This document shows positions 17,205 through 25,182 of a DNA stretch of 64,000 nucleotides, in pieces (the stretch's first letter is position 1; every line of letters begins with the position of its first letter). The stretch lies in NCBI RefSeq assembly GCF_021117275.1, contig NZ_CP088245.1:4962001-5026000 (forward strand). Direction: 5' to 3'. The notes under the pieces are model-generated. The model was not told the origin of the DNA, made no database searches, and saw only the letters and a program-made list of their open reading frames with translations. The translations under genes were made by a program, and so were the position numbers. The DNA is from Metabacillus sp. B2-18 (GTDB taxonomy: Bacteria; Bacillota; Bacilli; Bacillales; Bacillaceae).

Positions 17205-18629
17205 TTAGATTAGAGATAACTCCATATTTAATTTTGCTGGAAGTTCATGAGACAAGACTGCGTCTAATGCTTCATCATTTTCACAAATAATTTCTAAGGA
17301 TTGTTCATCTTCTTGAGAGAACATGTTTTCATGAAATTCTCCATTTATCCATGTTTCAACCGCATCTCCTGAAGTAAACACAATCGATGTAAGGTCAGCA
17401 TCTTCAACAGATCGTTTTATAATTGAATCGTATCTTCGATCAATATAGGATTGATAAATACTTAGATAGTCATATTTTTTATAGGTTAAATCTAAATTCA
17501 GCTTTCTCTTAGCAGTTATTTCAGGGCCAACAATCAGAAGATTTTCTTGATCAGCCATCTCCAAGCTAGGGTATAATCCCATTAATTCTAACTCTTTTAA
17601 AGCTGTTTCATTTTGACAACAAAGTTCTGCTGAAATCTGGCGGATATCAACTCTATGCCTTTTCAACTGATTGAAAAAGGCAGTAACCGCTTGGGAAGAT
17701 AAAAATAATATCGCCTTATATGAGGATAGTTTCTCCAATAATTCAATCTCTACTTCGTTTTCCTTTACCGTCCATTTAGGACATTCAATTACATCTGCAC
17801 CCTGATTTCTTAAGTGCTGAGCATTACTTTCTTCTCCGGCACTTCCTCGAACATATAAAATTTGTTGACCAAATAAAGGCTGATTTTCAAACCATTTAAC
17901 TTTATCTCTTGTTTCTACAATATCGCCAACTAATGTAATGGCTGGGTTTTGAATGTTTTCTTCTCTAACTTTTTCAACAATAGTAGAAAGAGTGCCTACT
18001 ACACTTTGCTGTCTGCTCCATGTTCCCCACCTAATAATGATAACTGGTGTATCAGGTGATTTACCGTGAAGCACAAGGTTTTCGCAAATATGCTCCAGGT
18101 TTGAAATACCCATATAAAAGGCAATTGTTTGAACACCTCTTGCTAAGCCTTCCCAGTCAATATTTGGTTTACCTTCTTTTGATTTATCATGGGCAGTAAC
18201 AACAGCGAATGATCCTGCATAATCTCGATGTGTTACCGGAATACCAGCATATAGAGGAGCAGCAATACCAGAAGTAATGCCGGGAACGATTTCATATGGC
18301 ACATTTTGCTCTGCCAAAGCTTGAGCCTCCTCACCTACTCTGCCAAAAACACTCGGGTCTCCACCTTTTAATCGAACAACAGTAAAGCCAGCTAATGCTT
18401 TTTCCACTAAAGTTGCATTGATTTCGTGTTGTCTCATAAAATGACGAGTAGGCAGTTTCCCACAATAGATTAGTTCACAGGTAGGTGGTGCATATTCAAG
18501 CAGCCTTGGATTTACAAGTCGATCATAAAGAATAACATCTGCCTTCTTGATCGCTTCCATTCCTTTTACAGTGATTAATTCCTGATCTCCAGGACCCGCT
18601 CCGACTAGATACACCTTTCCAATGCTCAT
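17205..18629 (-). CDS. nasF: Uroporphyrinogen-III C-methyltransferase fused to a HemD-like domain
   Basis: A 474-residue protein. Residues 1-245 are a SUMT domain: VYLVGAGPGDQELITVKG, VVRLKGGDPSVFGRVGEEA and PGITSGIAAPLYAGIPVTHR. It methylates uroporphyrinogen III to precorrin-2 for siroheme, the cofactor of NasD. The C-terminal 220 residues weakly resemble uroporphyrinogen-III synthase, as in B. subtilis NasF (about 483 residues). ATG 18629 is preferred; a GTG two codons upstream has the closer ribosome site. It is separated from nasE by 144 bp containing the inverted repeat AAGTAAGG (18667-18674)/CCTTACTT (18691-18698), whose role is unclear. Confidence 0.92.
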   Translation of the reverse strand: MSIGKVYLVGAGPGDQELITVKGMEAIKKADVILYDRLVNPRLLEYAPPTCELIYCGKLPTRHFMRQHEINATLVEKALAGFTVVRLKGGDPSVFGRVGEEAQALAEQNVPYEIVPGITSGIAAPLYAGIPVTHRDYAGSFAVVTAHDKSKEGKPNIDWEGLARGVQTIAFYMGISNLEHICENLVLHGKSPDTPVIIIRWGTWSRQQSVVGTLSTIVEKVREENIQNPAITLVGDIVETRDKVKWFENQPLFGQQILYVRGSAGEESNAQHLRNQGADVIECPKWTVKENEVEIELLEKLSSYKAILFLSSQAVTAFFNQLKRHRVDIRQISAELCCQNETALKELELMGLYPSLEMADQENLLIVGPEITAKRKLNLDLTYKKYDYLSIYQSYIDRRYDSIIKRSVEDADLTSIVFTSGDAVETWINGEFHENMFSQEDEQSLEIICENDEALDAVLSHELPAKLNMELSLI

Positions 18630-18773
18630 CCCCACCGTTACTCCCCCTACCTTTTCTATAATTTTAAAGTAAGGGTTCTATCACATTTAACCTTACTTGT
18701 TTCACGAAAAATCCATTGTTAATTTATCCAACTACTATACTTTAGATTTTCACAATAAGCTAGAGCGTCTTTA

Positions 18774-19097
18774 TTAAACTAACAGAAAAACTTCTCCATC
18801 ATCAATGATTGTTTCATAAGTTTTCACACAACCAAAATCTGGTTCTTGCACAACACCATCTTCAAGACAAATTTTCCAGTCATGCATTGGACAAAATACG
18901 TGCTCTCCGCTGACAATTCCTTCACTTAACACGCCGCCTTTGTGTGGGCATTTATTTTCTATTGCCTTTATTTTTCCATTCGATAGCTTAAAAACAGCAA
19001 CCTCTTTATCTTCCTCCAATTTGACCGTTTTACCAACTCGCTCTGGTAGTTCCAGAAATGCTCCTACATACACCTTCGTTTTGGTTAGTTCTTTCAT
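18774..19097 (-). CDS. nasE: Assimilatory nitrite reductase small subunit (Rieske type)
   Basis: A 107-residue NirD-type protein. The Rieske motif is KCPHKGG and CPMHDW, with Cys50, His52, Cys69 and His72 as likely ligands. It partners NasD in the NAD(P)H-dependent reduction of nitrite to ammonium. The ATG at 19097 (MKELTK) has GGAGG exactly 8 bp upstream and is chosen over two earlier in-frame ATGs. It follows nasD by 39 bp. Confidence 0.94.
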   Translation of the reverse strand: MKELTKTKVYVGAFLELPERVGKTVKLEEDKEVAVFKLSNGKIKAIENKCPHKGGVLSEGIVSGEHVFCPMHDWKICLEDGVVQEPDFGCVKTYETIIDDGEVFLLV

Positions 19098-19136
19098 GTC
19101 CATGCCCTCCATGACAAAATATTCTGTATTTTCACC

Positions 19137-21545
19137 TTATAAAGAGACTGTTTCAAATAACTCTTTCTTTGTTTTCTGATCTTCAATAATTTCTTTCCAA
19201 GGATCTTTATAAACAGATAAAGTTTCATCCATGCGAGCATTTAACTCAGCACGCTTCTTTTTATCATCTAAAACAGATTGGACATGATCTAAGCCAACGC
19301 GTTCGATCCAAGCAGAAGTACGTTCTAAATAGTTTGCTGTTTCACGGTAATATTGTAGATAAGCACCTGTAATCTCCATTGCTTCATCATCTGTTTTTAC
19401 TTTATAAAGCAAATCTCCACCTCGTACGTGAGTACCACCGTTACCACCAACATAAATTTCCCAGCCCCCATCAATTCCGATAAAGCCGATATCTTTAAAG
19501 CCTGATTCTGCACAGCTCCTTGGGCAAGCAGACACAGCCATTTTCACTTTATGAGGTGTTTGCAAACCTTCAAACTTCTTTTCTAAACGAATGCCTAATC
19601 CCATCGAGTCTTGTGTTCCAAAGCGGCAGAATGTTTCTCCAACACATGTTTTTACGGTACGTAGTGATTTTCCGTAAGCATAACCAGAGTTCATATCAAG
19701 GTCTTGCCATACTTTCGGAAGATCATCCTTTTTAACTCCAAATAAGTCAATACGTTGACCACCTGTTACTTTTACTAATGGAATCTCATATTTTTCAACA
19801 ACATCGGCTATACGACGTAACTCACCTGCATTTGTGACACCACCGTACATTCTTGGAACAACAGAGTATGTGCCGTCTTTTTGAATATTTGCATGCATCC
19901 GTTCATTAACAAAGCGTGATTCTCTTTCATCCTCATAGCCGGTTGGGTTAACCATTGCTAAATAGTAGTTAAGAGCTGGGCGGCATTTTGAACAGCCTTC
20001 AGATTCCCATTCAAGAACATTCATTACTTCTTTAATATGTGTTAAGCCTTTTGCCTTAATTTCCTCTACCACTTCATCTCTTGATAATGTTGTACAGCCA
20101 CAGATTGCTTCTTTTTGGGCAGCTGCATCAAAATCAGAGCCAAGTGTATATTGTAAAACATCCGCTACCAATGGTTTACAGCCTCCACATGAACGAGATG
20201 CACTCGTACAGCCTTTAATCGCATCAACGGATGTACAACCCTTTTCCTGGATTGCTTGAACAATCGCACCCTTTGAAACTCCATTACAACCACAAATGAT
20301 TTCATCATCCGGCATAGAAGCAACTAAGCTTTCTCCAGCTTCTTCACCAATTGGTTGTAAAATACTGATTTTTTCTGTGTCGGAAATGTCTGCTCCTTTT
20401 TTAATCATCGAGAACAGGCGACTGCCTTCTTTACTATCTCCAAATAGTACAGCACCAACGATTTTATTGCCTCTTAACACGATTTTTTTGTAGATCCCAT
20501 CTTGTTCATCAAAAACTTTTAATGACTTTTTGTCATCACCTTCCATAAAGTCACCAGCCGAGAACACTTCGACTCCAGAAACCTTTAATTGTGTTGATAG
20601 AACAGATCCTTTATATCCATCTGTTTGTTCACCACAAATATGTTTTGCCAGTACTTTTCCTTGCTCATATAAAGGAGCGACAAGACCGTATGGAATGCCA
20701 TTATGTTCAGCACATTCACCAACGGCGTATACGTTAGGAAGATTCGTTTGTAAAAAGTCATTTACAACGATTCCTCGATTGACTTCAAGTCCACTTTCAC
20801 CAGCGAGGGCAATATTTGGTTTGATTCCAACAGCCATAACAACTAAATCTGCTTCTAATTCACTTCCATCTTTAAACCTTAAGCCTTCTACTCGTTCATC
20901 TCCATAGATTTCAGCTGTTGATGCTTCTAGTAAAAATTTCATCCCTTGTTTTTCTAATTCTTGCTGAAGCATCTTACCGGCAGTTTGATCTAGTTGGCGC
21001 TCCATTAATGTTGGAGAAATATGAATGACAGTTACATCCATTCCAAGATTTAATAAACCACGAGCTGCTTCTAAACCTAATAATCCTCCACCGATAACGG
21101 CTGCTTTTTTATATTTTTCAGATGCTTCAAGCATAATGTCTGTATCTTTAATATCACGGAAGGCGGTCACACCTTCTTTGTCAGCTCCAGGTAGAGGTAG
21201 AATAAACGGAACAGATCCTGTTGCAATAATAAGTTCGTCGTATGGGACAACTCGTTCTTTATCTGAGTAGACGACTTTCATTTCTGAGTCAATTTTTGTA
21301 ACAGATTCACCTGTATAGAGAGTGATATTGTTTTCTTCATACCATTCCCAGTCATTTAGCGTGATATCTTTTACTTCTGTATCTCCTTGTAAAACCTTTG
21401 ATAATAGAATTCTATTATAGTTTGGGTGTGGTTCTGTTCCAAAAATTGTGATGTCAAATGAATCTTGGGATAATTTTAGAATTTCCTCGATTGCTCTTAC
21501 TCCGGCCATTCCATTTCCTATTAGTACAAGCTTCTTTTTGTTCAC
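19137..21545 (-). CDS. nasD: Assimilatory nitrite reductase large subunit
   Basis: An 802-residue NirB-type enzyme. Order: FAD/NAD(P)H domain starting KKLVLIGNGMAGVRAIEEIL; two BFD-like [2Fe-2S] modules (IICGCNGVSKGAI and AICGCTTLSRDEV, about 420-545); nitrite/sulfite reductase domains with the siroheme and [4Fe-4S] cysteines in TCVGETFC and ACPRSC (about 640-690). All four cluster cysteines are present. The start is GTG (VNKKKLV) with GGGAGG 8 bp upstream; a longer upstream frame would run through the TnrA box and promoter. It heads nasDEF. Confidence 0.96.
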   Translation of the reverse strand: MNKKKLVLIGNGMAGVRAIEEILKLSQDSFDITIFGTEPHPNYNRILLSKVLQGDTEVKDITLNDWEWYEENNITLYTGESVTKIDSEMKVVYSDKERVVPYDELIIATGSVPFILPLPGADKEGVTAFRDIKDTDIMLEASEKYKKAAVIGGGLLGLEAARGLLNLGMDVTVIHISPTLMERQLDQTAGKMLQQELEKQGMKFLLEASTAEIYGDERVEGLRFKDGSELEADLVVMAVGIKPNIALAGESGLEVNRGIVVNDFLQTNLPNVYAVGECAEHNGIPYGLVAPLYEQGKVLAKHICGEQTDGYKGSVLSTQLKVSGVEVFSAGDFMEGDDKKSLKVFDEQDGIYKKIVLRGNKIVGAVLFGDSKEGSRLFSMIKKGADISDTEKISILQPIGEEAGESLVASMPDDEIICGCNGVSKGAIVQAIQEKGCTSVDAIKGCTSASRSCGGCKPLVADVLQYTLGSDFDAAAQKEAICGCTTLSRDEVVEEIKAKGLTHIKEVMNVLEWESEGCSKCRPALNYYLAMVNPTGYEDERESRFVNERMHANIQKDGTYSVVPRMYGGVTNAGELRRIADVVEKYEIPLVKVTGGQRIDLFGVKKDDLPKVWQDLDMNSGYAYGKSLRTVKTCVGETFCRFGTQDSMGLGIRLEKKFEGLQTPHKVKMAVSACPRSCAESGFKDIGFIGIDGGWEIYVGGNGGTHVRGGDLLYKVKTDDEAMEITGAYLQYYRETANYLERTSAWIERVGLDHVQSVLDDKKKRAELNARMDETLSVYKDPWKEIIEDQKTKKELFETVSL

Positions 21546-21576
21546 TCGATTTTCCTCCCCTTGGAAAGTTTCCTCA

Positions 21577-21628
21577 ACTATATCACGGCTAAATGATACA
21601 TTTAACATACATGTTAGGTTTTCTAACG
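21577..21628 (-). promoter_or_regulatory. nasD promoter with TnrA-type box
   Basis: TGTTAGGTTTTCTAACG (21612-21628) agrees with the TnrA consensus TGTNANATTTTNTNACA at 15 of 17 positions. On the minus strand a -10 (TATAGT) lies at 21577-21582. The box centre is about 50 bp before the implied start site, the spacing known for TnrA-activated promoters. Nitrogen limitation should induce nasDEF. Confidence 0.75.
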
Positions 21629-21742
21629 TTGTTTTGTTAAGAATAGGCACAAAGCCATTATTAAGAAAAGAAAATCAATCGTTTCAAATTAGGACTTCAT
21701 AATTTCACAAAATCATAGAACAAGGAAACATACCTCCAGAAT

Positions 21743-21813
21743 AAAAAAACACACCTTTTCCAATTGATTAAGACCATTAAGCACTATGGCTTCCCAATCA
21801 AAGAAAACGTGTG
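21743..21813 (-). terminator. Terminator after the PAS-STAS gene
   Basis: On the minus strand a long imperfect stem (CACACGTTTTC...AATC paired with GATT...GAAAAGGTGTG) is followed by TTTTTTTATT. It separates the PAS-STAS gene from nasD, so nasD needs its own promoter. Confidence 0.75.
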
Positions 21814-21889
21814 AACTTCAACAACATTAGTGAAAATGTTTTAGCCGATATTTATTGTTCGAACATTTTAGTAACAAGACCTAGAGGAT

Positions 21890-22636
21890 TTAATTTAGTG
21901 AACATATAGCTTCCTGAACAGTCGAAAATGAGCTTATTCCTGCTATATTGATATCTAATTCAATCGCAATGACCGCCAAGTCAGGACGCATACCTGAAAT
22001 GATACATTTCACCCCTAACATGGACATCACATTGGTAATTTTAAAGAGTATATCAGCAACAAGATGATCTAACTTATAGATTCCTGAGAAATCAATAATG
22101 ATACACTCTACATTGCTCTCCTTTACTTTAATTGGGACATGATCAATTAAATAGGTTGCTCTACTTTCATCAAATGACCCAACCAAAGGGAGAACTACAA
22201 CACCTTTGAATAGAGGAACAAGGGTAGTTGCTAATGCGTTTATTTCTCTTATTGTCTCTATATTTCTCTTCTCAACTTCTCTTTTTTCAGTAATATCTTT
22301 TATTACGCTTTGAATCGCTTTTGTTTCTCCGATTTTTAAAGGATGACAATACAATTCTACTTCTACTATTGTGCCATCCATTCTATAGACAAGCTCTTCA
22401 ATTACTTCTGCGGGCCTGTCATAAGCAGAGCTGATTCTTTTTTTAATTGCTTGTTTAGAAGATTCCTGAAAAATATCTAATGGATCGGCCCCTATCACAT
22501 CTTCCTGACTACATTTAAAAAAAGTGGCAGCGGCCTGATTAATATAAATTATTTTATGATTGCAGTGAATGATGATTGGATCATGTAAATATTCTAAAAC
22601 TTCTTGATAATTTATTTTTGAAATATCTTCACTCAT
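21890..22636 (-). CDS. PAS-STAS signalling protein, RsbR-like
   Basis: A 248-residue protein with an N-terminal PAS domain (YLHDPIIIHCNHKIIYINQAAATFF, then VIGADPLDIFQESS and the PAC segment VIKDITEKREVEKRN, about 12-125) and a C-terminal STAS domain (VVVLPLVGSFDESRATYLID, CIIIDFSGIYKLDHLVADIL and CIISGMRPDLAVIAIEL). The layout resembles stressosome RsbR variants and YtvA-like proteins, but the LOV flavin-binding cysteine motif (NCRFLQ) is absent and the phosphorylatable Thr of RsbR is replaced in YKLDHLVA. It sits between nasC and nasD with its own terminator. A sensor role linked to redox or metabolic state is only an inference. Confidence 0.85.
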   Translation of the reverse strand: MSEDISKINYQEVLEYLHDPIIIHCNHKIIYINQAAATFFKCSQEDVIGADPLDIFQESSKQAIKKRISSAYDRPAEVIEELVYRMDGTIVEVELYCHPLKIGETKAIQSVIKDITEKREVEKRNIETIREINALATTLVPLFKGVVVLPLVGSFDESRATYLIDHVPIKVKESNVECIIIDFSGIYKLDHLVADILFKITNVMSMLGVKCIISGMRPDLAVIAIELDINIAGISSFSTVQEAICSLN

Positions 22637-22983
22637 CTCTATGTTACACCCCCTACGATATCACTGTGCAGAGGATTATGTATAAACCTCATTGTACTAC
22701 TGTATCATGAATAAAGTTACTATTAAGCCTAAATCAAAAATTATCTTTATTTATTTTCATAGGGTGAGTTAATTTCATAATAATAACTCTTAAATCAAAA
22801 AACGAACATTTTTCTTCATCCTGAACTTGTTAATAAACAATACACGGATAAAAATACTAATAAAGGTAAAACTCATACGTTTTTTGGTAACAAATGATAC
22901 ATTATGAAATTGATTCAGGGTATATACATTTTGAACTTTTTTAATTTAAAACAGTAAATATAATTTTGTATTAATCATAAAAA
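22637..22983. other. Gene-free AT-rich spacer
   Basis: About 350 bp between the PAS-STAS gene and the nasC terminator. A GGGGGTG ribosome site lies before the PAS-STAS ATG. No convincing promoter, small gene or repeat was found in the rest. Confidence 0.6.
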
Positions 22984-23002
22984 AAACCGACTGTTGTCGG
23001 TT
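22984..23002 (-). terminator. Terminator after nasBC
   Basis: A short stem, ACCGAC/GTCGGT around TGTT, is followed on the minus strand by a run of T. It ends the nasBC transcript. Confidence 0.8.
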
Positions 23003-23011
23003 TCTTGGCAA

Positions 23012-25147
23012 TTAGTTAATCGGCTTAATATTCACTGCACTAACCTTGAACCCAGGCATTTTACAGGTTGGGTCAAGGTCTTCCCCGACTAGCATGTTGA
23101 CGTTTTGGTCTTCTGCCCAGTGAAACGGGACAAATACGGTGTCTGGTCGGATGGTATCAGAGATTTTACTTCTGACTTTAATAGTCCCCCTTCTAGATGA
23201 GACGGAAACAAGGGTGTTTTGTTCAATGTTGTATTTCTTCGCTGTTTCAGGATGGATCTCCAAGTATGATTCAAAGTTTCTTGCTGCAAGTGCAGCACTT
23301 TTCCTCGTTTGGACTCCTGTTAAATAGTGTGACATGATACGGCCAGTTGTTAAGTAGAGAGGAAATTCCTCACAAGGCTTTTCTTTTGGTAATGCTGAAA
23401 TATTAGACACAGGAACCATCCTTGCTTTACCATCAGCATGTGCAAATGTTTCTTCAAATAGCCTGTCAGTTCCGCTGTGCTCTAAATCCGGACATGGCCA
23501 GAGGATGCCTTGTTCTTTCCGAATTCTATCATAGGTAATTCCGTAATAGTCGGCTGCTCCTCCTCGGCTTGCTTCTCTTAATTCATTAAAGATATCCTCT
23601 GCTTTTTGAAACGGAAAATATTTCTCTTTTCCTAGCACCTTTGCAATCTCGCAGATAATTTGCCAATCATTCTTTGCCTCACCTGGACATGGACGGCTTG
23701 CTTCTCTTAACGTTACACGTCCTTCAAGATTTGTCATTGTGCCCTCATCTTCTAGATAAGATGAGGCAGGGAGAATTAAATCCGCAAGTTGGGCAGTTTC
23801 TGATATAAACATATCAACAGCTACTAAGAACTTTAACTTCTTTAATGCTGCTTTTACAAAGTTTGCATTTGGATTAGAAACAACAGGGTTAGAACAGACG
23901 AGTAGCATACCTGTGATATCACCATGATCTATTTTTTGAAACATTTCATATGCTGATACTCCCTTGCCAGGCAGTTCATCCTTATTGATTCCCCATACTT
24001 TGGCTACATGTTCCCTATGCTCATCATTTTCAATTAAACGATAACCAGGAAGCTGATCTGCTTTTTGTCCATGCTCACGCGCACCCTGTCCATTTCCCTG
24101 ACCCGTAATCGCTCCATATCCAGAGAATGGCTTTCCGATTTTTCCTGTTGCAAGTAAAAAATTCAATATATTGCGGACGGCCGCTGTTCCATCGATTTGC
24201 TGTTCAACTCCTCTAGCTGTAAAAAGCATCCCAGACTCTTCTTCAGCAAACTTTATCGCAGCTGTTTTTATTTGATCTACCGGAACTCCTGTTATCTCAG
24301 CAATTTCGTCTAGAGATAATGAATCCACATAGCTTCGCACTTCCTCAAACCCTGTTGCTCGTTCTTTGACAAATGCTTCATCGATCAGACCTTCATCAAT
24401 GATAACCTTTAATAATCCATTAGCTAGTGCCGCATCCATTCCCGGTTTGACCTTAAGATGCAAATCAGCAAGTTGTGTTGTTGGTGTTTCTCTTGGGTCT
24501 ATCGCAATAATATAAGCCCCATTTTCTTTTGCTTTTTCAAAATAAGGCATAATTGTTGGCTGACATTCTGCAATATTTGTACCCGCTAATATAATCACTC
24601 GAGTAAACGGCACTTCTTTTAATGAGTTGGTAAGACCGCGATCTAAGCCAAATGTTTGATTGGCTGCAGTAGCTGCTGCTGACATACAAAGACGTCCATT
24701 GTAATCAATATATGGAGTTTTTAGTGCTACCCTTGCAAATTTCCCGAGTAGATAGGCTTCTTCATTTGTGATCGATGCACTGCCATAGATTGATAAAGCC
24801 TCATGTCCATCTACAGCCTGTATTTCCTCAAACTGTTTTTTTATATGTTGAAGGGCTTCATCCCATGTGATTCTAACAAATTCTCCATCTACTTTTAGTA
24901 ATGGATGCAAAATTCGATCTTGATGGAACGGGTGCTGGTGGGCATTCATTCCTTTAATACATAATCTTCCTTGTGAGGTTGGGTTATCTTTCCCTATTGT
25001 TTTATACGTTTTTCTTGAGACGATCGACTGCTCAATCAACTGCATTTTACATTGCATACTGCAAAATGGACATTGAGTATCATACACTTTTTCCGTTTGG
25101 ACCTCTTGTTGCTTTGTCCTGAAATACTTTAATAATAAATCGGTCAA
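23012..25147 (-). CDS. nasC: Assimilatory nitrate reductase catalytic subunit
   Basis: A 711-residue molybdopterin oxidoreductase. The N-terminal [4Fe-4S] motif is CPFCSMQC...RLCIKG (about 26-65), followed by the Mo-bisMGD domains (SIYGSASITNEEAYLLGKF, GRLCMSAAATAANQTFGLDRG, CNPVVSNPNANFVKAAL) and the C-terminal dinucleotide-binding domain (TTGRIMSHYLTGVQTRKSAAL). It reduces nitrate to nitrite in the cytoplasm with electrons from NasB. The start is TTG: a TGA lies eight codons upstream in frame and no ATG or GTG intervenes. It is 35 bp after nasB. Confidence 0.96.
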   Translation of the reverse strand: MTDLLLKYFRTKQQEVQTEKVYDTQCPFCSMQCKMQLIEQSIVSRKTYKTIGKDNPTSQGRLCIKGMNAHQHPFHQDRILHPLLKVDGEFVRITWDEALQHIKKQFEEIQAVDGHEALSIYGSASITNEEAYLLGKFARVALKTPYIDYNGRLCMSAAATAANQTFGLDRGLTNSLKEVPFTRVIILAGTNIAECQPTIMPYFEKAKENGAYIIAIDPRETPTTQLADLHLKVKPGMDAALANGLLKVIIDEGLIDEAFVKERATGFEEVRSYVDSLSLDEIAEITGVPVDQIKTAAIKFAEEESGMLFTARGVEQQIDGTAAVRNILNFLLATGKIGKPFSGYGAITGQGNGQGAREHGQKADQLPGYRLIENDEHREHVAKVWGINKDELPGKGVSAYEMFQKIDHGDITGMLLVCSNPVVSNPNANFVKAALKKLKFLVAVDMFISETAQLADLILPASSYLEDEGTMTNLEGRVTLREASRPCPGEAKNDWQIICEIAKVLGKEKYFPFQKAEDIFNELREASRGGAADYYGITYDRIRKEQGILWPCPDLEHSGTDRLFEETFAHADGKARMVPVSNISALPKEKPCEEFPLYLTTGRIMSHYLTGVQTRKSAALAARNFESYLEIHPETAKKYNIEQNTLVSVSSRRGTIKVRSKISDTIRPDTVFVPFHWAEDQNVNMLVGEDLDPTCKMPGFKVSAVNIKPIN

Positions 25148-25182
25148 GGCACATCCATCCTTTTTTCAATTAATCTTTAAAA

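Noticed and set aside
21546..21650. Longer nasD start at 21650
   Set aside because: The extension passes through the TnrA box and -10 element, while the GTG at 21545 has a good ribosome site and gives the family length.
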